Of a DNA stretch of 53,853 nt, positions 23,907-33,083 are shown piece by piece. The notes beneath the pieces were generated by a model that worked only from the letters and a program-made list of their open reading frames with translations, had not been told where the DNA came from and did no database searches. The stretch is taken from assembly GCA_964547105.1 (NCBI GenBank), contig CAZJLO010000010.1, positions 1 to 53,853 of the forward strand, given 5' to 3'. The translations under genes and the position numbers were made by a program. This DNA comes from RXOA01 sp964547105 (GTDB lineage Bacteria > Bipolaricaulota > Bipolaricaulia > UBA7950 > UBA9294). Each line of letters starts with the position of its first letter. Position 1 is the stretch's first letter.

Positions 23907-24554
23907 ATGGCAACACTTAGTGTGGATGTGAGAATCCCCGGTCATCCAGGGGCGATACGTACAGCGGGTCAAGTCCCGGCGGTTGTCTACGGTCCGAGCA
24001 TTGAGAGCACGCCGCTGGCGATCGATCGTCGGGCGCTGTTGGCGTTGTTCTCCAAGATCACGCGCAGCTCCCGGATTGACATGACCGTTCATGATCAAGG
24101 TGAAGAAAAGACGATGAACGTCTTCGTCAAAGCGATCGACATGGACCCGGTGACGGATGAGCCGATTCACGTGGATTTCTACTGTCCCGAAACGGGACAT
24201 CCGCTGAAGCTGCACGTCCCGATTAAGTACACCGGCGATCCGATCGGTGTCAAGAACGGTGGTGTGCTAAATGTCTCGTTCAGCGAGGTCCGAGTGATCG
24301 GGCTGCCCGAGAGCATTCCGGAATTGATCACGATCGATGTGACCGACCTCGAAATGCATCAAGCGATTCACGTCTCGGACATCGATTTCGGCGAAGCCGA
24401 ACCGATGCTTCCACCGGAGCGTGTCCTTGCTGCAGTCCTTGCCCCGCGCGGTTTTGGCGCCGGCGATGAGGAAGAAGAACTCGAGGGCGAAGAGATCGAA
24501 GAAGGCGAAGCGACCGAAGAGGCTTCTTCGGAATCGGTCGCCGAAGGGGCGTGA
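23907..24554 (+). CDS. rplY: 50S ribosomal protein L25 (Ctc-type long form)
   Basis: The 215-residue protein has the N-terminal L25 5S-rRNA-binding domain (SVDVRIPGHPGAIRTAGQVPAVVYG.. to residue about 90), the L25 C-terminal beta domain (to about 185), and an acidic tail rich in Glu that is common in long Ctc-type proteins. It binds 5S rRNA in the large ribosomal subunit. The ATG has GAGGAG upstream. The order prs-rplY-pth is widely conserved. Confidence 0.94.
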   Translation: MATLSVDVRIPGHPGAIRTAGQVPAVVYGPSIESTPLAIDRRALLALFSKITRSSRIDMTVHDQGEEKTMNVFVKAIDMDPVTDEPIHVDFYCPETGHPLKLHVPIKYTGDPIGVKNGGVLNVSFSEVRVIGLPESIPELITIDVTDLEMHQAIHVSDIDFGEAEPMLPPERVLAAVLAPRGFGAGDEEEELEGEEIEEGEATEEASSESVAEGA

Positions 24555-25181
24555 TTGCGAGCCGTTATCGGGCTTGGGAACCCCGGCGAGGAGTACGCGC
24601 TCTCTCGTCATAACGTCGGATTCAACGTCATTGACCTGTATCGTGACGTCTTCAAGGGGCCGTCCAAAGGGCGGCTCCGTTGTTCTTCCCTGATCTATGA
24701 AGACAGAGATCTTCTTCTTGTGAAGCCTCTGTCGTACATGAATGCCAGTGGGGATGCCGTGCGGGCCATCGTCGACAAGTACAAGCTCGATACAAAGGAT
24801 TTGCTTGTCGTTTACGACGAGTTGGATCTTCCCCTCGGACGAATGCGGATCGTTCCCGGGGGGGGCGCCGGTTCGCACAAAGGGATTCGGTCCGTGATCG
24901 ACCGGCTGGGTACGGAGGATGTTCCCCGGATGAAGATCGGGATCGGAAACGGACATGACCGGGAAGACACGGTGCAGTTCGTGCTTGCGCCGATTTCGCA
25001 GCCGGAATGGCAGGTACTCGTAGGGGTGATGCGTCGGGCGGTGCAAGCGGTGGATGCGTTTCGCGATCATACGCTCGACTGGGTCATGACTCGATTCAAT
25101 GGAGTGGCGCCGGATTGCCGGCTGCGGCCTGCCTCCGATGCGGGAGGGGGGGCGGGCGACGAATCCGCTCTTGGTTGCTAG
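24555..25181 (+). CDS. pth: Peptidyl-tRNA hydrolase
   Basis: This 208-residue enzyme has the family motifs VIGLGNPGEEYALSRHNVGFN (catalytic His in RHNVG), KPLSYMNASG and VYDELDLPLGRMRI, plus GGGAGSHKGIRS. It frees stalled peptides from tRNA. It begins at a TTG that follows the rplY stop with no spacing, so initiation is probably by coupled termination. The last ~25 residues are a weakly conserved extension, and the clpC -35 box lies inside its final codons. Confidence 0.94.
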   Translation: MRAVIGLGNPGEEYALSRHNVGFNVIDLYRDVFKGPSKGRLRCSSLIYEDRDLLLVKPLSYMNASGDAVRAIVDKYKLDTKDLLVVYDELDLPLGRMRIVPGGGAGSHKGIRSVIDRLGTEDVPRMKIGIGNGHDREDTVQFVLAPISQPEWQVLVGVMRRAVQAVDAFRDHTLDWVMTRFNGVAPDCRLRPASDAGGGAGDESALGC

Positions 25182-25215
25182 GGACTTCTCGGCAGCTATA
25201 CTCGTAACATAGCTG
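25175..25215 (+). promoter_or_regulatory. clpC promoter with an overlapping palindromic operator
   Basis: TTGCTA (25175-25180) and TATACT (25197-25202) are 16 bp apart and form a good promoter at the pth stop codon. A perfect 7-bp inverted repeat, CAGCTAT (25193-25199) and ATAGCTG (25209-25215) around 9 bases, covers the -10 box and the likely initiation site. That is the classic location of a repressor operator. It matches neither CIRCE nor the CtsR heptad. Confidence 0.55.
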
Positions 25216-25309
25216 TGCCGAAGAGGTTGGCGTTTGTGCCGTACAGGAGATGCAGGAAGATAAGCCGTGTGATCGGGGCTTCCCCGACCCGACGGTGGAG
25301 GAGCGAGCG

Positions 25310-27736
25310 ATGTACGACCGATTCTCGCGCGAATCGAAAGAAGTGATCGTTGTCGCGCAAGAGGAAGCCGAGGAGTGGCGCCATAGCTTTGTTGGGACCG
25401 AGCACCTGCTGCTTGCTTTTCTCAAGCTTAAGGGGAGCGATGTCTATCGATTCCTTACGTCAAACGGCGTGACCTACGCCAAGGTCGCCGCGTTGCTCGA
25501 AGCAGAGAAAGGACGGGGCGATGTCAAGCTGTCGTCCGATGATCTTGAACCGACGCCGAGGCTGAAGCGCGTGATGAAGATCAGTTTCGAAGAAGCGCGC
25601 CGCGCGAGCCTGAACACCATTCGTCCCGAGCATCTGCTGATGGGGATGCTGCGCGACGGCGAAGGCACCGGGGCAGCCGTATTGCTTCATCTTGGTGTCG
25701 ATCTTGCCAAGACGAGAGCCTATTTCCTCCCATCGACCGGGATCGGCATGGCGGTCCGCCCGGCGAAGCGGGCTCAGAAGGTTGCGGATTTCAGCGAGTT
25801 CGGCCGCAACCTTGTCGAGGAGGCTCAGGCCGGACATCTCGATCCAGTGATCGGGCGCGATGACGAGATGGAGCGGATCATCCAGACGCTCACCCGCCGC
25901 AAGAAGAACAACCCCGTCTTGATCGGAGAATCAGGTGTCGGCAAGACTGCGATCGTCGAAGGCCTTGCCCAACGGATGGCCACAGGTGATGTGCCCGCCA
26001 TTCTTCGCGAGAAGGAAATTCTCGAACTGGACATGGCTTCGGTGGTTGCCGGCACCAAGTACCGTGGCGAATTTGAGCAGCGGCTCAAGGCGTTGATCAA
26101 CCAAGTCGTCGAATCCGACAATGTCATTCTGTTCATTGATGAACTGCAAACCGTAGTCGGCGCCGGCGGCGCCGAAGGGGCGATCGACGCCTCATCCATC
26201 CTGAAACCGCCGTTGTCCTCGGGAGCGATTCAATGCATCGGAACGGCAACGCTGGACGAGTATCGCAAGTCGATCGAGAAGGATCCGGCCCTGAAACGGC
26301 GATTCAAGACGATTCTCGTCGACGAACCCAACGTCGACGAGACCGTTCGTATCCTAAAAGGGTTGCGTGTGCACTACGAAAAGCACCATGGCGTAAGGAT
26401 CACGGATGATGCTCTGCAACAGGCGGCCCGGCTTTCCGATCGCTACGTGACCGATCAGTTTCTTCCCGACAAGGCGATCGACCTGATCGATGAAACGGCG
26501 GCTCGGGTCAAGCTTCAGTACACACGAACCCCCGACGAAGTCCGGGAGTTGATCGTGGAGATCGATGATCTGGAAGAACAAGAGCGCGACGCGGTCGCCG
26601 CACAAGACTACGAGAACGCGGCTCGCCTTCGCGATCGCAAGAAAGAGCTGATCGGCGAGATCGAAGAGCAGACCAACACGACCTATACCGTCGGCGACTT
26701 GAAGGCAACAGGGAAAGACATCGCTCAGGTCGTCTCGATGTGGACCGGCGTTCCGATCGGCCACATGCAAGAGGAAGAGACAGCCCGCCTTGTGGACATG
26801 GAAGAGAAGATCCACGAGCGGATGGTTGGGCAGGACGAAGGAGTGCGTGCCGTCGCGCGGGCGATTCGCCGTGCTTACGCGGGTGTGAAGAATCCGCGCC
26901 GGCCTGTCGGTGTGTTTATGTTCCTCGGACCGACAGGTGTCGGGAAGACCGAGCTCTCGAAGACCCTGGCCGAGTTCCTGTTCGGCGATGAAGACGCAAT
27001 GATCCGCGTAGATATGTCCGAGTACATGGAGAGATTCGCCGTCTCCCGATTGACGGGAGCCCCTCCTGGCTACGTTGGCTACGAAGAAGCGGGCGAACTC
27101 ACCGAGAAGGTAAGGCGGCGGCCGTATTCGGTCATCCTGTTCGACGAGATCGAGAAGGCTCACCGAGATGTATTCAACATCTTGCTTCAGGTGATGGAGG
27201 ATGGGCTACTCACCGATGCACAGGGGCGCCGGGTCGATTTCCGCAATACGGTCATGATCATGACGTCCAACGCCGGGAGCGAAATGATCACCGATCGCGG
27301 AACGCTTGGATTCAGCGACAACGCCATCGACTCGCAGGAGTCCTACCAGGACATGAAAAATCGTGTGATGACGGAAGTTCGCAAGGTGTTCCGTCCCGAG
27401 TTCCTCAACCGGCTGGATGACACGATCGTGTTTCACCAGTTGACGCAAAGCGAGGTCGAACACATCGCGGAGTTGATGCTTGCCCAGCTATGTGATCGGC
27501 TCATGGAGGAACATCGCATCACGCTGAAACTGAACAAGCCGGCGCGGAAGCTTCTAATCGCCAGCGGCTACGACCCGAAATACGGAGCGCGGCCGATGCG
27601 GCGGACGATCGAACGGCTGATCGAGAACCCCATTTCGGAACTGATTCTGGAACGTTCCTTTGCCCCCGGGGCGACGATCTCCGCAACGGCGAAGAACGGC
27701 GAAATCATCTTTGGAGTGAGCGAAACCGAGACATAA
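25310..27736 (+). CDS. clpC: ClpC-type AAA+ protease ATPase subunit
   Basis: An 808-residue HSP100 protein. Two Clp N-terminal repeats (about 1-145) precede AAA+ domain 1 with Walker A GESGVGKT. The middle domain contains a UVR motif (AAQDYENAARLRDRKKELI, about 425-445), diagnostic of ClpC. AAA+ domain 2 has GPTGVGKTELSK and Walker B ILFDEIEKAH. It unfolds proteins for ClpP, which is not encoded here. The ATG at 25310 follows GGAGGAG; an in-frame ATG at 25250 would add 20 unconserved residues. No mcsAB or ctsR genes accompany it. Confidence 0.95.
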   Translation: MYDRFSRESKEVIVVAQEEAEEWRHSFVGTEHLLLAFLKLKGSDVYRFLTSNGVTYAKVAALLEAEKGRGDVKLSSDDLEPTPRLKRVMKISFEEARRASLNTIRPEHLLMGMLRDGEGTGAAVLLHLGVDLAKTRAYFLPSTGIGMAVRPAKRAQKVADFSEFGRNLVEEAQAGHLDPVIGRDDEMERIIQTLTRRKKNNPVLIGESGVGKTAIVEGLAQRMATGDVPAILREKEILELDMASVVAGTKYRGEFEQRLKALINQVVESDNVILFIDELQTVVGAGGAEGAIDASSILKPPLSSGAIQCIGTATLDEYRKSIEKDPALKRRFKTILVDEPNVDETVRILKGLRVHYEKHHGVRITDDALQQAARLSDRYVTDQFLPDKAIDLIDETAARVKLQYTRTPDEVRELIVEIDDLEEQERDAVAAQDYENAARLRDRKKELIGEIEEQTNTTYTVGDLKATGKDIAQVVSMWTGVPIGHMQEEETARLVDMEEKIHERMVGQDEGVRAVARAIRRAYAGVKNPRRPVGVFMFLGPTGVGKTELSKTLAEFLFGDEDAMIRVDMSEYMERFAVSRLTGAPPGYVGYEEAGELTEKVRRRPYSVILFDEIEKAHRDVFNILLQVMEDGLLTDAQGRRVDFRNTVMIMTSNAGSEMITDRGTLGFSDNAIDSQESYQDMKNRVMTEVRKVFRPEFLNRLDDTIVFHQLTQSEVEHIAELMLAQLCDRLMEEHRITLKLNKPARKLLIASGYDPKYGARPMRRTIERLIENPISELILERSFAPGATISATAKNGEIIFGVSETET

Positions 27737-27737
27737 C

Positions 27738-29078
27738 GTGGCCTACTGCTGTGAGACCTGCGGCTATCGTTCCGTGAAGTGGCTCGGGCACTGCCCGAGC
27801 TGCGGCGAATGGGATTCGTTCAGCGAAGATGCGATTGACGGAACCTCGACTTCGTCATCTTCGTGGCTGGGCGAGCCATTGCAGCGGCTTCCCGAGATTG
27901 GCGCGGAGAACATCTCTCGGTTCACCAGCGGATCGGCGGAACTCGATCGCCTGCTGGGCGGGGGATTGGTTCCGGGTGCCGTTGTCTTGTTCGGGGGTGA
28001 GCCGGGAATCGGCAAATCCACGTTGCTTCTGCAAGTTGCACGTGCCGTTTCCGCTCAGTCGGATGTGCTGTATGTATCCGGCGAAGAGTCCGCGGCGCAG
28101 ATCAAATTGCGCGCATCCCGGCTTGGCGTGGATAGTGACAGAGTGTATGTGCTGTCCGAACAGAACCTACACCGCGTGGCCGAAGCGGTGGAGAGTGTCG
28201 CGCCGCGCCTGCTGATCGTCGACTCGATTCAGACAATGCGCGCCGAAGGCGTACCCGGAGAAGCAGGCAATGTTCGCCAACTCCGAGAAGTCAGCGCCGA
28301 GCTGGCCCGGCTGACCAAACGTGGCAACTTGAGTACGTTCCTTGTCGGCCACGTCACCAAGGATGGAGGCTTCGCCGGGCCGAAGGTTGTCGAGCATCTC
28401 GTGGATGTGGCACTCTACCTGGAAGGCACGCGCGGGGAAGACGTGCGTGCGTTGCGATCGGTCAAGAACCGATTCGGAGCCACGAACGATGTTGCGTTGT
28501 ACCAGATGACCGCGGCCGGCCTCAAAGAGATTGCCGATCCATCCCGCTTTTTTCTTGAACAGCACAGTGCTGAAGATCGAACCGGGGTTGCCGTGGTTCC
28601 GGTGCTTGAGGGCTCGCGAGCGGTTCTCATGGAAGTACAGGCGCTCGTTGCTCCCACCGGAGGGTACGGGGTTCCGCAACGTCGATGCACAGGGCTTGAT
28701 GTGAACCGAGTGCTGCTGTTGCTTGCGGTTGCCGAACGCCAGCTTGGCGTGCAGTTGGGCGGCGCGGATGTCTACCTCAGCGTAGCCGGCGGTCTTGAGG
28801 CAAGAGAGCGTGGCGTCGATCTGTCGATTGTCGCCGCGATCATGTCCAGCTTACGAAACCGACCGATCGATCCGAGAACGGCCGTGATCGGTGAGATCGG
28901 GCTTTCCGGTGAATTGCGCGGGGTTCGCCGACTCAAAGAGAGGCTCCTTGAAGTGGAGAAGCTTGGCTATGTCACGGTCGTTGTTCCCGAACGTCCGGCG
29001 CCTCCGAAACGGCTTGACCTCCACGTGGCCACGGCGACGAACATCAGCGATGCAATGCAGCTTCTTGGGTTGGTGTGA
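27738..29078 (+). CDS. radA: DNA repair protein RadA/Sms
   Basis: The 446-residue protein has the N-terminal zinc ribbon (CETCGYRSVKWLGHCPSCGEW), a RecA-like ATPase with Walker A GEPGIGKSTLL and the family-specific KNRFG motif (SVKNRFGATNDVALYQM), and a C-terminal Lon-like domain (LYLSVAGGLEARERGVDLSIVAA). It drives branch migration in homologous recombination. It begins at a GTG one base after the clpC stop; the clpC-radA order is common. Confidence 0.95.
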   Translation: MAYCCETCGYRSVKWLGHCPSCGEWDSFSEDAIDGTSTSSSSWLGEPLQRLPEIGAENISRFTSGSAELDRLLGGGLVPGAVVLFGGEPGIGKSTLLLQVARAVSAQSDVLYVSGEESAAQIKLRASRLGVDSDRVYVLSEQNLHRVAEAVESVAPRLLIVDSIQTMRAEGVPGEAGNVRQLREVSAELARLTKRGNLSTFLVGHVTKDGGFAGPKVVEHLVDVALYLEGTRGEDVRALRSVKNRFGATNDVALYQMTAAGLKEIADPSRFFLEQHSAEDRTGVAVVPVLEGSRAVLMEVQALVAPTGGYGVPQRRCTGLDVNRVLLLLAVAERQLGVQLGGADVYLSVAGGLEARERGVDLSIVAAIMSSLRNRPIDPRTAVIGEIGLSGELRGVRRLKERLLEVEKLGYVTVVVPERPAPPKRLDLHVATATNISDAMQLLGLV

Positions 29079-29101
29079 CCGGCGGGAAAGAAGGAGTGGT
29101 G

Positions 29102-29962
29102 ATGAACGACGAAACGACGAAATGGGCGAGGTTGGAGCAAGCGGCGGAGGTTCTCGGCGATCGGGTCGAAGGCGTGCCCGAAGTCGCGATCACCCTTGGT
29201 TCGGGGCTTTCCAGCTCACTTCGTCTTGGGCAGGCAAGTGACGAAGACCGATTTGAGGACAGTGGAACAGTGATTCCCTGGCGGGAGATTCCGGGATTTC
29301 CCCTTCCAACCGTGGAAGGTCACGCCGGAGATCTATGGGTCGGCCACCTGTCGGGGAAGCTGACGCTCGTTCAGCGCGGCAGGACCCACTTCTACGAGGG
29401 CTACGACATGGAGGCCGTAACCTTTGCCACGAGGTTGTTCGCACTGATCGGTATCCCGACGTTGATTGCCACCAATGCTTCCGGCGCGATCAACCCGGCG
29501 CTGGACGCCGGCGATCTCGTGTTGCTGCGTGATCACATCAACATGCTTGGCGTGAACCCGCTTCGCGGATCGAACTTCGACCGCCTTGGACCCCGGTTCC
29601 CCGATATGTCTCGAGCGTATACCCCCGAACTGAGGCAGCTTGCCCGGCGGGTGGCCGAGGCCGAAGGGATTCATCTCAAGGAAGGTGTCTATGTCGCCAC
29701 GCTCGGTCCGTCGTACGAAACACCGGCGGAGATCCGCGCTTTCCAAGCGATGGGAGCTGACTTGGTGGGGATGTCGACCGTTCCTGAGGTGATTGTCGCC
29801 GCTCATGCCGGGATGCGTGTTCTTGGCATCTCCCTCGCCACCAACCTTGCCGCCGGCGTCAATCCCGATGCCACCCTCTCGCACAAGGAAGTCATCGAGA
29901 CGACCGAGCGCAAAGGCAAGGAAATGAGCCGCTTGCTCATGGGGGTCATCGAGCGGTTGTAG
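29102..29962 (+). CDS. punA: Purine nucleoside phosphorylase (inosine/guanosine type)
   Basis: This 286-residue PNP-I trimer-type enzyme is recognised from ITLGSGLSS, the substrate loops VEGHAGDLWVG and GRTHFYEGYDM, TNASGAINP and GPSYETPAEIRAFQAMGADLVGMSTVPE. It cleaves purine nucleosides with phosphate, releasing ribose-1-phosphate. The ATG at 29102 has AAGGAG five bases upstream; an earlier in-frame start overlapping radA is less likely. It ends the clpC-radA-punA run and is 115 bp before the first dehydrogenase gene. Confidence 0.93.
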   Translation: MNDETTKWARLEQAAEVLGDRVEGVPEVAITLGSGLSSSLRLGQASDEDRFEDSGTVIPWREIPGFPLPTVEGHAGDLWVGHLSGKLTLVQRGRTHFYEGYDMEAVTFATRLFALIGIPTLIATNASGAINPALDAGDLVLLRDHINMLGVNPLRGSNFDRLGPRFPDMSRAYTPELRQLARRVAEAEGIHLKEGVYVATLGPSYETPAEIRAFQAMGADLVGMSTVPEVIVAAHAGMRVLGISLATNLAAGVNPDATLSHKEVIETTERKGKEMSRLLMGVIERL

Positions 29963-29977
29963 CGTTCTGAAGACCCA

Positions 29978-30005
29978 TTGTATTGTCCTAGAGCGTCTGT
30001 ATAAT
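29978..30005 (+). promoter_or_regulatory. Strong predicted promoter of the first glutamate dehydrogenase gene
   Basis: TTGTAT (29978-29983) and a consensus TATAAT (30000-30005) are 16 bp apart. A leader of about 65 nt leads to the ribosome site TAGGAGGTTTG and the ATG at 30078. This is the best plus-strand consensus promoter in the window, which fits a highly expressed catabolic enzyme. Confidence 0.6.
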
Positions 30006-30077
30006 CTCGCCGCCATGCAGCGGCCCGGTCAAATGGAGGGGCCAACGCGAAGCAACAGACTCTAGGAGGTTTGGGCA

Positions 30078-31334
30078 ATGGCAATGTCTCCAACGTTAAA
30101 TCCATTTGAGATTTCCCAGCGGCAGTTGGATATGGCGGCCGGAAAACTCAATTTGGATCCCCAGGTTCATGCGTTTCTACGAGAACCCATGAGAACGCTT
30201 GAGGTTCGCTTCCCTGTTCGCATGGACGACGGAACCGTCAGGACCTTCACCGGATTTCGGGTTCAGTACAACGACGCTCGCGGTCCGACCAAGGGAGGAC
30301 TGCGATTCCATCCCGAAGAAACGATCGATACCGTCAAAGCGCTTGCCGCTTGGATGACGTGGAAAACGGCCGTCGTCGACATCCCCTATGGAGGGGGCAA
30401 GGGGGGCGTCATTTGCAACCCCAAGGAACTCTCTATTGGAGAAACCGAACGCGTAGCGCGGGGCTATATCCGTGCCGTCGGACGGTTTATCGGACCGGAG
30501 ATTGACGTTCCGGCACCGGATGTCTACACGACGCCGCAGATCATGGCGTGGATGATGGATGAATACTCGATGATCGTCGGCCACAACGCGCCCGGCGTGA
30601 TCACCGGCAAACCGATTCCGCTTGGCGGGTCTCTCGGACGAGGCGACGCAACGGCGCGCGGCGCCGTCTACTGCGTTCTCGAGGCGGCGAAGCTTCTTGG
30701 GATCGACCTTTCCAAAGCGACCGTTGCCATCCAGGGGTACGGAAACGCCGGATACTACGCAGCCAAGCTGATGCAGGAACTGGCGGGCAGCAAAGTCGTC
30801 GCGATCACTGATTCGCGCGGCGGCGTGTATGCCGGGAACGGCATCGACCCGGAAGCGGCGTTTCAGCACAAGAAGCAGCAAGGATCCGTGGCCGGCTTTG
30901 TCGGCGACCGTCAGCTCAGCAATGAAGAGATTCTCGAGCTGGACGTGGATATCTTGATTCCGGCGGCAATCGAAAACGTGATCACCGAAGCGAATGCGGA
31001 CCGGATCAAGGCGAAGATCATCGCCGAGGCGGCTAACGGCCCCACGACTCCGGAAGCGGACGCGATCCTCTACGCCAACGGCAAGTACCTGATTCCGGAC
31101 TTCCTGTGTAACGCCGGCGGCGTGACCGTTTCGTACTTCGAGTGGGTCCAGAACATCGGCGGGTACTACTGGTCGATCGACGAAGTCTACGACCGGCTCA
31201 AGGCCAAGATGGTCAAAGCGTTCCACGAGACGCACGATATGGCGCAGAAGCACAAGATCGACAACCGCATTGGAGCGTACATGGTCTCGGTGCAGCGTGT
31301 TGCCGAAGCGATGCGGCTCCGCGGTTGGGTGTAG
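30078..31334 (+). CDS. gdhA: Glu/Leu/Phe/Val dehydrogenase, copy 1
   Basis: The 418-residue enzyme has the glutamate dehydrogenase domain with GPTKGGLRFHP (substrate-binding lysine) and the active-site loop DIPYGGGKGGV. The Rossmann domain has IQGYGNAGYYAAKL and the nucleotide-specificity strand VVAITDSRGG. The C-terminal block NAGGVTVSYFEWVQN is conserved. It interconverts glutamate and 2-oxoglutarate plus ammonia with NAD(P)H. The SDSRGG-type end of the second beta strand is seen in both NAD and NADP enzymes, so cofactor choice is open. It has its own consensus promoter and a hairpin terminator. Confidence 0.95.
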   Translation: MAMSPTLNPFEISQRQLDMAAGKLNLDPQVHAFLREPMRTLEVRFPVRMDDGTVRTFTGFRVQYNDARGPTKGGLRFHPEETIDTVKALAAWMTWKTAVVDIPYGGGKGGVICNPKELSIGETERVARGYIRAVGRFIGPEIDVPAPDVYTTPQIMAWMMDEYSMIVGHNAPGVITGKPIPLGGSLGRGDATARGAVYCVLEAAKLLGIDLSKATVAIQGYGNAGYYAAKLMQELAGSKVVAITDSRGGVYAGNGIDPEAAFQHKKQQGSVAGFVGDRQLSNEEILELDVDILIPAAIENVITEANADRIKAKIIAEAANGPTTPEADAILYANGKYLIPDFLCNAGGVTVSYFEWVQNIGGYYWSIDEVYDRLKAKMVKAFHETHDMAQKHKIDNRIGAYMVSVQRVAEAMRLRGWV

Positions 31335-31354
31335 ATCCGGGGTTTATCTATCGG

Positions 31355-31379
31355 GGTGGGGAGGTTCCTCCTCCCCACC
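31355..31379 (+). terminator. Terminator-like hairpin after gdh copy 1
   Basis: A perfect 10-bp stem GGTGGGGAGG / CCTCCCCACC with a 5-nt TTCCT loop begins 20 nt after the stop codon. It is followed by only two T residues. Confidence 0.6.
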
Positions 31380-31405
31380 TTAGCTATGGGAGCAAGAGCA
31401 TTGTG

Positions 31406-32176
31406 ATGGCCGGCAGCCCGATTGGAGCAAGACACAAAGATGATCCCGAATCCAAGATCCATTTCCTTGCTCAAACATTTCACTCGCTGGACAAGGACTG
31501 CGTTGCCGAACTGGCTCAACTGTCGCTACGCGTCAGTTTCGAGGAAGGCGAGCTGATCGCGCAAGAGGGATCGTATGCGTCCGGGGTCTACATCGTGGAT
31601 TCGGGGCTGGTGAGCATTGGCAAGTATTCCAGTCGGGGATGGGAGAAGCGTTGCCTTCGCTTCTTGGCTCCGGGAGAGATTTTCGGCCTGGAGGCGGTGT
31701 TGCTCGAACGGGAGCCGGTCAACGTTCAATTCTGCAAGGCGATTGTCGGCTCGACGTTGATCTTCTTTGAACACTCGAACTTTCTCGCGTTCGTCAAGCG
31801 GCATCCTCAAATCTTGATGGACCTTTCACGGTGGCTGGCGCGGGAAGTCATCATGCTTGAATTCAAGCTGACGCGTGAAGCAACGGAAGCGACCGACCGA
31901 AACCTTGCCCTGTTCTTGATCGCGCTGGCGCACAAGTACGGCAGCGTAACCCCGGAGGATGAAGGATTGGAGGTCAATCTGCCGCTGTCGAGGCAGACGA
32001 TGGCCGAGCTTCTGGGGTTGTCGGTGGAAACGCTCATGCGCACCTTGAAGCGGTTCCGAGAATTGGGTCTGATCACCACGTCGAAGAACTCATTTCGCGT
32101 TCTCAATCTAGACGGGCTGGAGGAACGCGCGCGTGTCACGAGCTTCTACCTTTCGATCGTCGAGGAGACCCTCTAG
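31406..32176 (+). CDS. Crp/Fnr family transcriptional regulator, copy 1
   Basis: This 256-residue regulator has a cNMP-binding-like beta-roll (about 30-140: FEEGELIAQEGSYASGVYIVDSGLVSIGKYS.., FLAPGEIFGLEAVLLE) and a C-terminal winged helix-turn-helix (LPLSRQTMAELLGLSVETLMRTLKRFRELGLI, residues about 195-230) of the classical Crp type. It lacks the cysteine set of an FNR iron-sulfur sensor, and I cannot confirm cAMP-contact residues. It lies between the terminator of gdh copy 1 and the converging regulator, so it is a candidate controller of one or more dehydrogenases. The ribosome site is weak (GGGAGC 12 bases upstream). Confidence 0.9.
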   Translation: MAGSPIGARHKDDPESKIHFLAQTFHSLDKDCVAELAQLSLRVSFEEGELIAQEGSYASGVYIVDSGLVSIGKYSSRGWEKRCLRFLAPGEIFGLEAVLLEREPVNVQFCKAIVGSTLIFFEHSNFLAFVKRHPQILMDLSRWLAREVIMLEFKLTREATEATDRNLALFLIALAHKYGSVTPEDEGLEVNLPLSRQTMAELLGLSVETLMRTLKRFRELGLITTSKNSFRVLNLDGLEERARVTSFYLSIVEETL

Positions 32177-32179
32177 CAA

Positions 32180-32196
32180 TCGCTCGTTTGGAGCGA
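32180..32196. terminator. Small hairpin after Crp-type regulator copy 1
   Basis: TCGCTC-GTTTG-GAGCGA begins three bases after the stop codon. The 6-bp stem is short, followed by CTCGATTTGG. It is a weak terminator candidate between convergent genes. Confidence 0.35.
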
Positions 32197-32342
32197 CTCG
32201 ATTTGGCCTGCCGGCTTGTTCGCAGGAGTCGGGGGGATTCTCCCGGACACATCTTGGATGGAACTCGTAGCGAGCCGCTTCCGGTACTGACAGGGACGGT
32301 ACCTATGCCGCTACCTGCTTGCCGACCGGACAACGGCTCGGC

Positions 32343-33083
32343 CTAACCGGGCTCAGGAGTCAAGAACGAGACCCGAGCGAGCTTGTCAGCGGCGACGAGA
32401 AGACCTTCGGCGGGATCGCAGTTTGCGGACTCCGGCTGCGCCAGGGCCTTGACGGCAACCAGATCGGGGTCGGAGAGAAGCCGTGCGATCCTTGTTGCGG
32501 ATACGGCGAGGATCGAGGAAAGCGCTCGAGCGGTGACTTCCTTCGGAAGACGAATGACTCGTTGCTGATCGTCCTCAGGCGTGCCGCACATCTGCGCAAG
32601 CTGAAGCAAGCAGCCGGCAAGGCGCCGTTTGACTTGGGCCGCGTCACGGGATGACGGTCCCGGCAGTCGATCCAGTTCCCGCAGTCGAAGGAACCTCGCG
32701 GCGACATAGGCAAGCAAGGCGTCGCCTAGAGCAGGATCTTCGGACAATGCTTGATGCAGGGCATCCCGCTCGACGAAGGCAACTTCGACCTCGGTCAGTG
32801 CGCGCCCCGAGGTTCGGTGGACCTCAACCGGCGGCGAAACGAGAACCTCGATTCCGAATAGATCATCAGGACCGAGAAGATCAGGCTCAGCCATCTCGGA
32901 CCGCGTCGCGGAAGCGGGTCCGGGAAAGTCGACGATCACGCCGGAAAGCAGCATCCCCGCTCCGGCGGCATAGCTCCCGACATGATAGACTAGTTCTCCC
33001 GGTTGATAGCGGATGGCAAGAGGATGACGCTTGCTCCACCGCAGCCGCGTTTCCGCCACATCGTTTTGCGCCCGTATGTTCAT
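32343..33083 (-). CDS. Crp/Fnr family transcriptional regulator, copy 2 (divergent from gdh copy 2)
   Basis: The 246-residue protein has a beta-roll domain at about 20-135 (YQPGELVYHVGSYAAGAGMLLSGVIVDFPG.., LGPDDLFGIEVLV) and a C-terminal winged helix (RVIRLPKEVTARALSSILAVSATRIARLL) more diverged than in copy 1. It is about as long as copy 1, with a different N-terminus. It is transcribed away from gdh copy 2, and two 21-bp palindromes lie 48-94 bp upstream of its start; self-regulation and control of the neighbouring dehydrogenase are therefore suggested. The start is the ATG complement at 33081-33083, with AGGGG and GAGGAG upstream. Confidence 0.85.
   Translation of the reverse strand: MNIRAQNDVAETRLRWSKRHPLAIRYQPGELVYHVGSYAAGAGMLLSGVIVDFPGPASATRSEMAEPDLLGPDDLFGIEVLVSPPVEVHRTSGRALTEVEVAFVERDALHQALSEDPALGDALLAYVAARFLRLRELDRLPGPSSRDAAQVKRRLAGCLLQLAQMCGTPEDDQQRVIRLPKEVTARALSSILAVSATRIARLLSDPDLVAVKALAQPESANCDPAEGLLVAADKLARVSFLTPEPG

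Noticed and set aside
25310..27736. ClpB disaggregase instead of ClpC
   Set aside because: The middle region is short and contains a UVR motif rather than the long ClpB coiled-coil.
30177..31253. Long antisense open frame across gdh copy 1 (and a similar one at 33928-34974 across gdh copy 2)
   Set aside because: No domain, signal or ribosome site. Antisense open frames are expected in high-GC coding DNA, and the sense strand clearly encodes a dehydrogenase.
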